Source: an uncultured Bacteroidales bacterium
GTDB lineage: Bacteria; Bacteroidota; Bacteroidia; Bacteroidales; UBA932
Assembly (NCBI GenBank): GCA_934680015.1
Contig: CAKUSP010000002.1
Span: 124,001 to 188,000 of the forward strand
DNA length: 64,000 nt
Direction of reading: 5' to 3'
Positions 43,372 through 52,628 of this stretch are shown in pieces. Position 1 is the stretch's first letter. Every line of letters starts with the position of its first letter. The notes beneath the pieces were generated by a model. That model made no database searches. It was given only the letters and a program-made list of their open reading frames with translations, and was not told where the DNA came from. A program made the position numbers and the translations under genes.

Positions 43372-43986
43372 TTATTTTTTTGATTTGTTCGCTGCGTACT
43401 CGGCATTCAATCCTTCTATGATCTCAGCTGTGATATTAAGGCCTTCGCTTCCAATGACAACCGGTTGAGGAAGAAGTCCGCCTTGAGTGGAGAGGATTAG
43501 AGAGTAGTTATGAGTGGTGTTGTATTTTTTCACATATTCCATAATGGAATTGGCGATATTGTTCAATATCACTTGCTGTTCTTCGGCCAATTCACCTTGC
43601 TTCTGCTGTCCGTATTGCTGGAATTCTGCTACTCTTTTCTGAAGGTCATTATACTTTACTTCAGCTACACTTCTAGTGATAAGCCCTTTGTTTAGTTTAT
43701 CAGCTAGGTCTCTATCTTCGTTTTCTATTTTTGTGCGACGACGCGTCACATCATCATCTATCCCTTTAGCCTTTTTTTCGAATCCTTGTTGAAGGTCTAT
43801 GGCCATCTGATATCCAGCGATAACCTCGTCCAAATTAAAAAATGCAATTCCTTCAGAATTATCTATTTGCTCTGTGTTTTCTGCAGATGTGTTCCCTTCA
43901 TTTTTCTCAGGGATGAAACTAAGTACGAGCGCTGCTACAGCTACTAGAAGTGAGCATATGCTCAAGATGAGAGTTGTTTTTTTCAT
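43372..43986 (-). CDS. OmpH/Skp family periplasmic protein, membrane-anchored
   Basis: 204 residues. The N-terminal hydrophobic helix (LILSICSLLVAVAALVLSFI) has no clear cleavage site, so it may stay anchored. The OmpH/Skp core (about 45-185) starts GIAFFNLDEVIAGYQMA and has long charged helices that form the coiled-coil tentacles in Skp (FEKKAKGIDDDVTRRRTKIENEDRDLADKL). Chaperone for outer-membrane proteins in studied relatives. Lies 14 nt after pdxJ and 6 nt before the LysM gene. A second, shorter homologue is next to bamA (49050). Confidence 0.85.
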   Translation of the reverse strand: MKKTTLILSICSLLVAVAALVLSFIPEKNEGNTSAENTEQIDNSEGIAFFNLDEVIAGYQMAIDLQQGFEKKAKGIDDDVTRRRTKIENEDRDLADKLNKGLITRSVAEVKYNDLQKRVAEFQQYGQQKQGELAEEQQVILNNIANSIMEYVKKYNTTHNYSLILSTQGGLLPQPVVIGSEGLNITAEIIEGLNAEYAANKSKK

Positions 43987-44000
43987 TGTTCTATGTTATT

Positions 44001-44723
44001 CTATTTATTTACATGAGTTTGAGCTAAATACATCTTGACCGTTTTTTCTAGTCCCATATAGAGAGCATCACATATAAGTGCGTGACCTATTGATACTTCA
44101 TCTATATAAGGGATTTCCTTTAGCAGATATCCTAGATTATCCAGATTAAGGTCGTGTCCGGCATTTACCCCTAGTCCGGCTTCTTTTGCTGCATGTGCAG
44201 TAGCTTTATAGGCCAATACTGCAGCCTGTGGATTGACTGGGAATTCTTCGGCATAATGAGCTGTATACAATTCTATTCTATCTGCTCCGCACCTGGCAGC
44301 ACCATAAGCCATCTCCGGGATAGGATCTACGAATATAGATACCCTAATTCCTTTGCTGTGAAATAGATTACACATTTCTTGGAGGAATCCTGCATTCCTT
44401 ATAGTGTCCCAACCACTATTTGAGGTTATGGCATCGTGTCCGTCTGGGACAAGTGTAACCTGGTCTGGAACTACTTCCATAACTAAATCTCTAAATGCCG
44501 GTTCTGGATTCCCCTCTATGTTGAATTCTGTGTGTACTATTTTTTTTAGCTTTCGCACATCGCTATATAATATGTGTCGCCCATCGGGTCTAGGATGTAC
44601 AGTAATACCTTCAGCGCCGTAGTTTTCGATATCTGCGGCCGCTTTCTCGACATCAGGCATGTTGCCCCCACGTGCATTGCGCAGTGTGGCGATCTTGTTT
44701 ATATTAACACTCAATATAGTCAT
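44001..44723 (-). CDS. pdxJ: Pyridoxine 5'-phosphate synthase
   Basis: Last step of DXP-dependent vitamin B6 synthesis. 240 residues, TIM barrel. SVNINKIATLRNARGG, EGITVHPRPDGRHI (catalytic Glu/His region), NIEGNPEP and the C-terminal VSIGHALICDALYMG are typical. The -7 element TATTTTTG (44738-44731) ends only 7 nt before the start codon, so the mRNA may be leaderless. Divergent from nadK. Confidence 0.96.
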   Translation of the reverse strand: MTILSVNINKIATLRNARGGNMPDVEKAAADIENYGAEGITVHPRPDGRHILYSDVRKLKKIVHTEFNIEGNPEPAFRDLVMEVVPDQVTLVPDGHDAITSNSGWDTIRNAGFLQEMCNLFHSKGIRVSIFVDPIPEMAYGAARCGADRIELYTAHYAEEFPVNPQAAVLAYKATAHAAKEAGLGVNAGHDLNLDNLGYLLKEIPYIDEVSIGHALICDALYMGLEKTVKMYLAQTHVNK

Positions 44724-44730
44724 CGAAGTG

Positions 44731-44738
44731 CAAAAATA
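44731..44738 (-). promoter_or_regulatory. -7 element for pdxJ
   Basis: TATTTTTG on the reverse strand, separated by 7 nt from the ATG. Confidence 0.5.
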
Positions 44739-44751
44739 GAAAATATATTGC

Positions 44752-44759
44752 TAAATTTG
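44752..44759 (+). promoter_or_regulatory. -7 element for nadK
   Basis: TAAATTTG, 9 nt before the ATG at 44769, again implying a very short leader. The two divergent -7 elements are only 13 nt apart, so the two promoters must compete for RNA polymerase. Confidence 0.5.
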
Positions 44760-44768
44760 AGGCTATAT

Positions 44769-45581
44769 ATGAAAATTGCATACCTGATAAAGAAAAAAAG
44801 TTTATTTGCCAATGCGCATGTGCTTGCACTTTTGAATGCGTTGGAGGCAGATGGCGTAAAGATATATGATATAAATGAAGGTTTGCAGGTTGGAACTGAT
44901 ATGCTGTTAAGCTTTGGCGGAGATGGTACATTCCTATCTGCAGCAAGCCTTGTATGCCGGCAAGGGATTCCTATACTAGGGGTGAATTTGGGACGCTTGG
45001 GCTTTCTTTCCGAGTGTGATATTTCGCAGGTAGGGAAGCATTTAAAGGATGGCTCATACCATATTGTCGAGCGAAGTATGTTGGAGGTACATATCCCTGT
45101 AGCGCATATGCCTGAGGATTTTTTTCCATATGCACTTAATGAAATGGCCATTCGACGGCTTGGAACTGGGACCATTGGCATAGATGTCAGTATAGATTCT
45201 GAGCAGTTGCCTACGTATTGGGCAGATGGCTTGCTCGTTTCGACTAGTAGCGGCAGCACAGCATATTCGTTAAGTGTGGGTGGTCCAATATGTAGCCCGG
45301 AGTTGGACGCTTTTATATTGGCCCCGATCGCTCCTCATAACCTTAATTTAAGGCCACTATTGTTACCTCAGGGTTCTGAAATAGAGTTAAGGGCTGAGGA
45401 TAGAAAGTGCGTAGGTGTGGCCTTATCTTTGGATAACAGAGACTACACCATATCAAGCGGGGCCTCTGTGGTGGTTACAGCAGCTCCATTTAAGTTAAGA
45501 AAAGTGGTTTTAGGAAAGTCTAATTTTATAAATGCCTTAAGGACGAAGCTTCTATGGGGCGAAGATGTAAGAAATGTCTGA
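44769..45581 (+). CDS. nadK: NAD kinase
   Basis: Phosphorylates NAD to NADP. 270 residues. Has LLSFGGDGTFLSAA (the GGDG motif), PILGVNLGRLGFLSE, ALNEMAIRR and LVSTSSGSTAYSLSVGGPI. The frame is open back to 44574, but those codons overlap pdxJ on the other strand and precede the promoter, so the ATG at 44769 is used. Its 3' end overlaps uppS by 8 nt. Confidence 0.96.
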   Translation: MKIAYLIKKKSLFANAHVLALLNALEADGVKIYDINEGLQVGTDMLLSFGGDGTFLSAASLVCRQGIPILGVNLGRLGFLSECDISQVGKHLKDGSYHIVERSMLEVHIPVAHMPEDFFPYALNEMAIRRLGTGTIGIDVSIDSEQLPTYWADGLLVSTSSGSTAYSLSVGGPICSPELDAFILAPIAPHNLNLRPLLLPQGSEIELRAEDRKCVGVALSLDNRDYTISSGASVVVTAAPFKLRKVVLGKSNFINALRTKLLWGEDVRNV

Positions 45582-46272
45582 ATTAATTATACCTCAGCAT
45601 ATTTCCATCATAATGGATGGAAACGGGCGATGGGCGCGCTCACGCGGATTGGCCCGCTCACAGGGACACATTGAAGGCGTCGAAAGAGTAAGAGATATTA
45701 CGGAAAAGTGCGTGGAATTAGGAGTTAGGTATTTATCGCTTTACACTTTTTCGGAAGAGAATTGGACAAGACCACAAGATGAGATATCCGCTCTTATGGG
45801 ATTGCTGTCCAAGGCTATAAAGAACGAATATACCACCTTGATGAAAAACGGGGTGCGTTTTCGTGCACTTGGAAATCGGGCACGTCTCTCACCTGCTTTG
45901 CAGATGGCACTAGGCCAATTGGAAAAATCTACGCTAAAGAATGATAAACTGGACTTGTGCGTTATGCTAAGTTACAGTGGCAGATGGGATATCCTTCAAG
46001 CGGTGCGCCATTTAGTGGAAAGTGGATGCCCAGCAACGGAAATCGATTATGATAGTATAAGCGATGCATTAGTGACAAAGGGAATTCCAGATCCAGATCT
46101 TGTTATCCGCACGTCTGGGGAGAAAAGAATTAGCAATTATATGCTTTGGCAGACTGCTTATTCCGAATTTGTATTTACGGATACTCTTTGGCCTGATTTT
46201 AGAAAAGAAAATCTGGTATCTGCGCTTGAAGAATATTCGAAGCGTGACCGTCGCTTCGGAAAAGTGAAATGA
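45574..46272 (+). CDS. uppS: Isoprenyl transferase (undecaprenyl diphosphate synthase)
   Basis: Makes the C55 lipid carrier for peptidoglycan and O-glycan assembly. 232 residues, cis-prenyltransferase fold: ISIIMDGNGRWA (catalytic Asp), GHIEGVERV, LYTFSEENWTRP, PDLVIRTSGEKRISNYMLWQ and YSEFVFTDTLWPDF. All family motifs are intact. Translationally coupled to nadK and followed by bamA. Confidence 0.97.
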   Translation: MSELIIPQHISIIMDGNGRWARSRGLARSQGHIEGVERVRDITEKCVELGVRYLSLYTFSEENWTRPQDEISALMGLLSKAIKNEYTTLMKNGVRFRALGNRARLSPALQMALGQLEKSTLKNDKLDLCVMLSYSGRWDILQAVRHLVESGCPATEIDYDSISDALVTKGIPDPDLVIRTSGEKRISNYMLWQTAYSEFVFTDTLWPDFRKENLVSALEEYSKRDRRFGKVK

Positions 46273-46347
46273 TGTTTTATGAGGCGAAACGATATTAATA
46301 GAACTATTATCGTAAGAAAAATTGAATCAGGTTCTAAATAAATAACG

Positions 46348-46355
46348 TATATTTG
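46348..46355 (+). promoter_or_regulatory. -7 element for bamA
   Basis: TATATTTG, 20 nt before the ATG at 46376. It overlaps an in-frame GTG at 46355, which argues against that codon as the start. Confidence 0.55.
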
Positions 46356-46375
46356 TGAGATTTAAGACTCGAGGA

Positions 46376-48973
46376 ATGAAGTTTTTGCGTTTTATCTTAG
46401 TTTTTTCATTGTTGATGGCTTGTGCATCGGTATACGCACAGGTGGAAGTGGATTATAATCGGCCCAGACAATATTATATCGGAGGCGTTACGGTAGAAGG
46501 TAACACCTATTTTGATTCGTCACAGATAGTTGCTCAATCGGGCCTTTTTAGAGGAAGAAAACTTACTATTCCTGGAGATGAGGTCGCTACAGCTATAAAA
46601 CGCTTGCTGGCCAAGAGTTATTTTGAGGATGTAGCCGTCTATGCTGACAGTTTAAATGTCTCACGAGATTCGGTGTATCTACGCATTGCCATTAAAGAAA
46701 GGCCCAGGATGTCCGCGTGGGATTTTACTGGTATTAAATCTGGTGATAAGAAAGAACTTAACGAACGTATAGGCTTTAGAAGAGGTGGCGATTTTTCAGA
46801 GTATACCCGCACGACTGCTGAAGGCATAATAAAGCGTTATTATGCAGAAAAAGGTTTTCTGTTATGTAATGTCGATACCGAAGTTAAGCGTGATACTATG
46901 GTACGTAACGCCATAAGGGTCACTTTTAATGTGGATAAAGGCCCTAAAGTAAGGATAAAGGACATCAACTTCAATGGTGTCGATGATATCTCCGAGTATA
47001 AGCTGGCCAAGTCCATGAAGAAGACGAAGTCGAATAAGTTCTATAACTTCTTCAACAGTAAGAAATTTAATGAAAAAGAATACCCTGAGGACAAAAGAAA
47101 TCTTATAAGCACGCTTAATGAGGCTGGTTATAGGGATGCTAGGATAGTGAAGGATAGTGTTTATCTTGTAGATATAGTAGGTAAGAACGGAAAAATAAAA
47201 AAGAAGATAAATATTGATCTATATCTGGACGAGGGAAAGAAATACTATTTTAGAGATATCAAGTGGACAGGAAACTCTGTTTATAGTTCCGATATGTTGA
47301 ATTCCATTCTCGGGATCGAAAAGGGTGATGTCTATGACGTGGTTTCAATGCAGAAAAGGCTTTTCGGAGGCGGTAAGCAGGGGGACTATGACGTATCTAA
47401 ACTTTATCGTGATAAGGGTTATCTTTTCTTCGAACTTAGCCCTGTGGAAACAAATATCCAGAATGATTCTGTCGATGTGGAACTTCGTATAAAGGAAGGA
47501 AAACAAGCCACGCTCAATAACATCATAATAAATGGTAACGATCTTACTAACGAGCGCGTGGTCCGTCGTCAGGTAGTGACTCGCCCGGGTTACCTTTTTA
47601 GTCAGTCCGACTTTGAGCGTTCTATAAGGGAGATAGCTTCTTTGGGCCAATTCGATGCTGAGGCTATTATGGATGCTACAAGTGGTTATGCCATAATCCC
47701 TAACCAAAGAGACAATACTGTGGATCTAGTATATAATGTAACGGAAAAGCCTTCCAGTCAGTTGGAGTTGAGTGGAGGTTGGGGCGGAAATACATTCGTG
47801 GCTACGGTCGGAGTAAGTTTTAATAATTTTTCTACCCGTCGTATGTTTGATAAGGATGCGTGGCGGCCTGTTCCTTTGGGAGATGCGCAGAATCTTGCAT
47901 TCCGATTCCAAACCAATGGTACATACTACACAGCTCTAACGGCAAGTTTTACGGAGCCTTGGCTTTTCGGCAAGAAGCCGACGTCGCTTAATATGTCGGC
48001 TTATTATACTAGGCAGACCAATTCCTATCTGGCGCTCAATATTCTTAGCCACGATCGTCAGATGGAGGTGTTCGGATTGTCCGCATCATTAGGAAACAGA
48101 CTTAAGTGGCCGGATAGTTATTTTGTTGCTTATAATGGACTTAATTGGCAGACTTATAAACTGACCAATTGGTATTCGGGGTATTTCATTTTTGATAATG
48201 GATATGCCAACAATATAAGTTATTCGTTTAACTTGATGCGTAATTCCACAGACCAGCAGATTTATCCGCGTACTGGTTCGGAATTCTCCTTCGGTCTTTC
48301 CTTGACACCGCCATTCTCTCTTTTTAGAAAATACGATTATGACTCAGACGGGAATAAGGTTAAGGTGAATTCGTGGAAGGATGTTAATTATGATAATTGG
48401 TCAGCACAGCAAAGGTATAGATGGATAGAATATCATAAGTGGAAATTGTCTGCGTCTCAATATATTAAAGTAATCGGAGATCTTGTGCTCATGACGCGCG
48501 CCCAGTTCGGCTACCTGGGATTCTATAATAGGAAGTGGGGGTATTCTCCTTTCGAGGGTTTCCTTTTAGGTGGTGATGGTATGTCAGGTTATAACACATA
48601 TGGTTCGGAGGTTATCTCTTTGCGTGGTTATGAGAACTATTCGCTTACTCCGTATACGGCTACTGCCTATAAGTCAGATGGTGGCGCTTATGCTGGTAAT
48701 GTGTATGATAAATTTACCCTTGAAATGCGTTATCCTGTGATAATGCAGCCTTCATCGACTATTTATTTGCTTGCTTTCCTCGAAGGAGGTAATTGCTGGT
48801 CTGATATTAGAGATTTTAATCCATTCCAGATATACCGCTCGGCTGGTGTCGGTGTTAGAGTGTTCTTGCCTATGGTCGGGTTGATAGGTGTAGACTGGGG
48901 TTATGGATTCGATGGCCATAGTAAGAATCTGGGTGGAAGTCAGTTCCATTTTGTGATAGGACAGCAATTCTAG
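46376..48973 (+). CDS. bamA: Outer membrane assembly factor BamA
   Basis: Inserts beta-barrel proteins into the outer membrane. About 865 residues. Signal peptide ends SVYAQ. Five POTRA domains (about 35-450; the first begins YYIGGVTVEGNTYFDSSQI), then the 16-strand barrel with the conserved loop-6 region and a C-terminal FHFVIGQQF. The start is ATG 46376, with GAGGA just before it. It follows uppS by about 100 nt and precedes an ompH/skp gene, the usual envelope-biogenesis order. Confidence 0.96.
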   Translation: MKFLRFILVFSLLMACASVYAQVEVDYNRPRQYYIGGVTVEGNTYFDSSQIVAQSGLFRGRKLTIPGDEVATAIKRLLAKSYFEDVAVYADSLNVSRDSVYLRIAIKERPRMSAWDFTGIKSGDKKELNERIGFRRGGDFSEYTRTTAEGIIKRYYAEKGFLLCNVDTEVKRDTMVRNAIRVTFNVDKGPKVRIKDINFNGVDDISEYKLAKSMKKTKSNKFYNFFNSKKFNEKEYPEDKRNLISTLNEAGYRDARIVKDSVYLVDIVGKNGKIKKKINIDLYLDEGKKYYFRDIKWTGNSVYSSDMLNSILGIEKGDVYDVVSMQKRLFGGGKQGDYDVSKLYRDKGYLFFELSPVETNIQNDSVDVELRIKEGKQATLNNIIINGNDLTNERVVRRQVVTRPGYLFSQSDFERSIREIASLGQFDAEAIMDATSGYAIIPNQRDNTVDLVYNVTEKPSSQLELSGGWGGNTFVATVGVSFNNFSTRRMFDKDAWRPVPLGDAQNLAFRFQTNGTYYTALTASFTEPWLFGKKPTSLNMSAYYTRQTNSYLALNILSHDRQMEVFGLSASLGNRLKWPDSYFVAYNGLNWQTYKLTNWYSGYFIFDNGYANNISYSFNLMRNSTDQQIYPRTGSEFSFGLSLTPPFSLFRKYDYDSDGNKVKVNSWKDVNYDNWSAQQRYRWIEYHKWKLSASQYIKVIGDLVLMTRAQFGYLGFYNRKWGYSPFEGFLLGGDGMSGYNTYGSEVISLRGYENYSLTPYTATAYKSDGGAYAGNVYDKFTLEMRYPVIMQPSSTIYLLAFLEGGNCWSDIRDFNPFQIYRSAGVGVRVFLPMVGLIGVDWGYGFDGHSKNLGGSQFHFVIGQQF

Positions 48974-49049
48974 AAACATGGAAAGTATTGTACTGAAGCT
49001 TGTTATTTTATAAGGATTACTTAATAGATAAATATAAATTACGAATATT

Positions 49050-49622
49050 ATGAAAAAAATTTTTTTGATTGCCGCAACATCGCTGATATCACTTGCAGCC
49101 GTTGCACAGCCGAAATTTGCACATGTTAATTTCGCAGAGCTTGTTCAGCTTATGCCAGAGGCAGATGCTGCACGTGCTGCTCTTGATGCTTCGAATAAGG
49201 AAGTTCAGGAGACTTATTCAGCTATGGTTGAAGAATATCAAACTAAATATTCTACTTATCAGCAGAAAGCCTCTACTTGGACTCCTGCTATAAGGGAAAG
49301 TAAGGAGAAAGAACTTCAAGGTATCGTAACCCGTATCCAGGAGTTCGAGCAGAGCATACAGTCAGATCTTCAGCAGCAACAGCAGACTTTAATGGCTCCT
49401 ATCCAGAAAAAAGCCACTGATACCATTAATGCCTTGGCTAAAGAAGGAGGCTATATTTATGTTTTTGATGTTAATACAGCTCTTTATATAGATGAAACAC
49501 AGAGCGTAGATCTTACTCCGGCAGCCCGTAAGGCGCTGAATATACCAGAGGGTCGCACACTGGAATCGCTACAGCAGGAGTTGGCCGCTAAAGCCGCTTC
49601 TGAACAGCAGAACCAGCAATAA
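49050..49622 (+). CDS. OmpH/Skp family periplasmic chaperone
   Basis: 190 residues, signal peptide ending AVAQ. Skp-like core FAHVNFAELVQLMPEADAARAAL, two long helices (about 45-120), then GGYIYVFDVNTALYIDE and a Gln/Ala-rich tail. Located 76 nt after bamA, as in many Gram-negatives; it should escort barrel proteins to BamA. Differs from the anchored OmpH at 43372 by having a cleavable signal. Confidence 0.9.
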   Translation: MKKIFLIAATSLISLAAVAQPKFAHVNFAELVQLMPEADAARAALDASNKEVQETYSAMVEEYQTKYSTYQQKASTWTPAIRESKEKELQGIVTRIQEFEQSIQSDLQQQQQTLMAPIQKKATDTINALAKEGGYIYVFDVNTALYIDETQSVDLTPAARKALNIPEGRTLESLQQELAAKAASEQQNQQ

Positions 49623-49646
49623 TAACTTTTTCATTGTTTTAACTAC

Positions 49647-49692
49647 GGAGATTCGTTTCGTGCCATTAATAGGTATCGACGAGTCTCCTTTT
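49647..49692 (+). terminator. Likely terminator after ompH
   Basis: GGAGATTCGT pairs with ACGAGTCTCC (one G-T pair), with a loop of about 22 nt, followed by TTTTGG. Confidence 0.55.
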
Positions 49693-49744
49693 GGTTAGAA
49701 GAGATTCCTAAGAAACTTCTAATAACACTAATAACTAATCACAT

Positions 49745-51085
49745 ATGAAATCCCAAGAGATTATGTCAAGACTTCAGGCTAAGTATTCGCAAGAGAGCGA
49801 GTATCTTCAAGCCGTGGGCGAAGTTCTTGATTCTGTGGAAGAGATTTATAATGCTCATCCAGAATTTGAGAAAGCAAGGATAATAGAACGCCTGGTAGAA
49901 CCAGACAGAGTGTTTACTTTTAAAGTCGTCTGGGTAGATGATAGGGGAATGGTACAGATAAACACAGGTTATAGAGTACAGTTTAATAGTGCAATCGGTC
50001 CTTATAAGGGAGGTTTGCGTTTTCATAGAACTGTTAATCTTTCTATGCTTAAATTCTTGGGCTTCGAGCAGATATTTAAAAATGCGTTAACCACGCTGCC
50101 AATGGGCGGAGCGAAGGGAGGGTCGGATTTTGATCCTTCGGGAAAAAGCGATGCAGAGATAATGCGTTTTTGTCAATCGTTTATGCTGGAATTATGGCGC
50201 TGCATCGGACCCGATCAAGATATCCCGGCAGGAGATGTGGGCGTAGGTGGCAGGGAAATAGGATATTTGTTTGGAATGTATACGAAATTGGCCCGTAGAT
50301 ATAATACGGGCGTGGTAACGGGTAAAGGTCTTAATTGGGGTGGGTCTATTCTTCGTCCGGAGGCTACTGGTTATGGGGCTTTGTATTTTATTCAGAATAT
50401 GCTCGCTCGTGAAGGAAAAAGTATTAAGGGTAAGAGGATTGCTGTTTCTGGTTTTGGAAATGTGGCATGGGGAGCATGTAAGAAAGCTACTGAATTGGGC
50501 GCAAAGGTGGTCTGCATTTCAGGTCCTGACGGAGTGTGCAGGATTCCTAACGGTATCACCTCTCAAATGATTGAGTATATGAAAGAAATGCGTGCTTCAA
50601 ATCGTAATCGCGTGCAGGATATGTCAGACAAGTTCCCTTCTTTATGTGAGTTTATTGCTGGGGAAAAGTCCTGGAGTGTTGAATGCGATGTGGCTCTTCC
50701 TTGTGCTTTTCAGAACGAACTTTCTCTGGAAGATGCAAAAACACTCTATAAGAACGGATGCTGGTGCTGTTGTGAAGTGAGCAATATGGGCTGCCAGAGC
50801 GATGCTGTTCATTTTCTAAAGACACATATGCTTTTTGCTCCTGGAAAGGCTGTGAATGCAGGAGGAGTGGCTACTTCTGGCCTTGAGATGACTCAGAATG
50901 CCACACATCTAAGTTGGAGCGCGGAGGAGGTGGATTTTAAACTTCACTCTATAATGCGTTCTATTCATGATGCATGTGTGGAGTATGGCATAGATAAGTC
51001 TGGGAAAGTAGATTACGTGAAAGGAGCGAATGTGGCTGGCTTTATGAAGGTTGCTACCGCTATGCTTGAGCAAGGGGTGGTTTAG
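49745..51085 (+). CDS. gdhA: Glutamate dehydrogenase, hexameric class I
   Basis: Reversible reductive amination of 2-oxoglutarate, the main ammonia entry route in gut Bacteroidetes. 446 residues. Catalytic region GPYKGGLRFH ... LPMGGAKGGSDFDPSGKSD (catalytic Lys), GPDQDIPAGDVGVGGREIGY and the Rossmann motif VSGFGNVAWGACKKATELGAK. Coenzyme preference cannot be decided from reading alone. No -7 element is obvious in its upstream region. Confidence 0.97.
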   Translation: MKSQEIMSRLQAKYSQESEYLQAVGEVLDSVEEIYNAHPEFEKARIIERLVEPDRVFTFKVVWVDDRGMVQINTGYRVQFNSAIGPYKGGLRFHRTVNLSMLKFLGFEQIFKNALTTLPMGGAKGGSDFDPSGKSDAEIMRFCQSFMLELWRCIGPDQDIPAGDVGVGGREIGYLFGMYTKLARRYNTGVVTGKGLNWGGSILRPEATGYGALYFIQNMLAREGKSIKGKRIAVSGFGNVAWGACKKATELGAKVVCISGPDGVCRIPNGITSQMIEYMKEMRASNRNRVQDMSDKFPSLCEFIAGEKSWSVECDVALPCAFQNELSLEDAKTLYKNGCWCCCEVSNMGCQSDAVHFLKTHMLFAPGKAVNAGGVATSGLEMTQNATHLSWSAEEVDFKLHSIMRSIHDACVEYGIDKSGKVDYVKGANVAGFMKVATAMLEQGVV

Positions 51086-51105
51086 GAAAATTCACATATA
51101 TTCAT

Positions 51106-51113
51106 TAAATTTG
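51106..51113 (+). promoter_or_regulatory. -7 element for the SLC13 permease-porin operon
   Basis: TAAATTTG followed by CGCCG. The early transcript would carry a GC-rich hairpin (GCGCCG ... CGGCGC, 51113-51141), of which the first bases may be upstream of the start site. Confidence 0.5.
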
Positions 51114-51169
51114 CGCCGTTTTTCGCCGAGGAAAGCGGCGCGATTCGTAATTAAGCTATAAATAATATA

Positions 51170-52627
51170 ATGGAATCAAAAAAACCTAATTACAAGAAGT
51201 TGATTGGACTTCCTCTCGTGCTTTTTGTAACCTTATTTCTCTTTTTCGTGCCGACTTCATTTTTCGGAATCGACGCATTAACATTAACCCAGCAGAGAAC
51301 TATAGCGATTTTCGCTTTTGCTGCCCTTATGTGGATTTTGGAGATAGTCCCGGCATGGGCTACATCCATAATTACTATGGTCCTGTTGATTTTCACTATT
51401 TCGACTGGGTCATTCAGTTTTCTGCTTCATAAGTTACCTGAAGGTGGATTTGCCGAGGGCGCTGTGGTAGGTTATAAAGATTTGATGGCTTCATTTGCCA
51501 GTCCGACCATCATGCTTTTTATGGGTGGATTCGTGCTCGCTATTGCAGCTACTAAGGTCGGCTTGGATGTGGTACTGGCTCGCGTGCTGTTGGCGCCGTT
51601 TGGAACTAATCCTAAAATGGTTCTTTTAGGAATATTGCTTGTCGTAGCGTTCTTTTCTATGTTTATGAGCAATACCGCTACTGCTGCCATGATGCTTGCT
51701 TTTCTTGCTCCTGTCCTAAAGAGCCTTCCTGCCGACGGAAAAGGTAGGGTAGGTTTGGCATTGGCCATTCCTATAGGGGCCAATATCGGTGGCATAGGAA
51801 CTCCGATTGGCACACCGCCTAATGTTATCGCGCTTGGTTATCTTAAAGAGCAGCTCGGTATTGATGTGGCTTTTGGTGACTGGTGCATTAGGATGGTCCC
51901 ATTCGTTTTGGTGATGATTCTTATTTCGTGGGGTATATTGCTTATGTTCTTCCCATTCAAGGCTAAGAAGATAGAACTTAAAATAGAGGCTAATAAGAAA
52001 AAGGATGCGAAGTTCTGGATAGTTGCAGCTACATTTATCGCTACTATCGTGCTGTGGCTGATACCGGAGAAGTTAACTAATCTTAATTCTTATGAAGTGG
52101 CTCTTATCCCATTCGCCGTGTTTGTGGCGACGGGTGTTTTCGAGAAGAAGGATTTTGAGGAGATAAACTGGGATGTGCTATGGATGGTAGCTGGAGGTCT
52201 TGCTCTTGGTACGGCACTGATGAAGACAGGCCTGGCATCTACCCTTGTAAATGCTATTCCATTCGGCCTAATGCCTGCAATGGCAGTTCTAGTTGTATCT
52301 GGCTTGGTAGGCTATGTCATTTCTAACTTCTTGTCTCATACATCTGCAGCTAATCTTTTGCTACCTATCCTCACGGCTATTGCAGTGGGCGCAGTAGGAA
52401 CATCTATGGGCGATCAACTCGAGTTATTGGGTGGCGTGCAGGCGCTTCTTATAGGATTGGCAATCTCTACATCTGTGGCTATGATATTGCCTATCAGTAC
52501 ACCTCCTAATGCTATCGCAAGTTCTACCGGTTTGATAGAAACTAAAGATATGGCTAAGGTAGGTATCCTTATAGGAATAGTCGGTCTCGCTCTTGGTTAT
52601 GGAGTATTGATATTTGTCGGATTCTAA
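51170..52627 (+). CDS. SLC13/DASS-family anion:sodium symporter
   Basis: 485 residues with about 11-12 hydrophobic segments. The two family hairpin motifs are clear: SNTATAAMMLAF with GTPIGTPPNVIALG in the first half and SHTSAANLLLP with ISTPPNAIASSTG in the second (sodium and carboxylate site). Dicarboxylates such as succinate, fumarate or malate are the usual substrates; sulfate is possible. The porin gene starts 1 nt after its stop, so inner- and outer-membrane steps for the same anion are probably co-expressed. Confidence 0.92.
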   Translation: MESKKPNYKKLIGLPLVLFVTLFLFFVPTSFFGIDALTLTQQRTIAIFAFAALMWILEIVPAWATSIITMVLLIFTISTGSFSFLLHKLPEGGFAEGAVVGYKDLMASFASPTIMLFMGGFVLAIAATKVGLDVVLARVLLAPFGTNPKMVLLGILLVVAFFSMFMSNTATAAMMLAFLAPVLKSLPADGKGRVGLALAIPIGANIGGIGTPIGTPPNVIALGYLKEQLGIDVAFGDWCIRMVPFVLVMILISWGILLMFFPFKAKKIELKIEANKKKDAKFWIVAATFIATIVLWLIPEKLTNLNSYEVALIPFAVFVATGVFEKKDFEEINWDVLWMVAGGLALGTALMKTGLASTLVNAIPFGLMPAMAVLVVSGLVGYVISNFLSHTSAANLLLPILTAIAVGAVGTSMGDQLELLGGVQALLIGLAISTSVAMILPISTPPNAIASSTGLIETKDMAKVGILIGIVGLALGYGVLIFVGF

Positions 52628-52628
52628 A

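Noticed and set aside
44574..44768. N-terminal extension of nadK
   Set aside because: Overlaps pdxJ on the other strand and lies upstream of the nadK -7 element; family members start at MKIAYL-type sequence.
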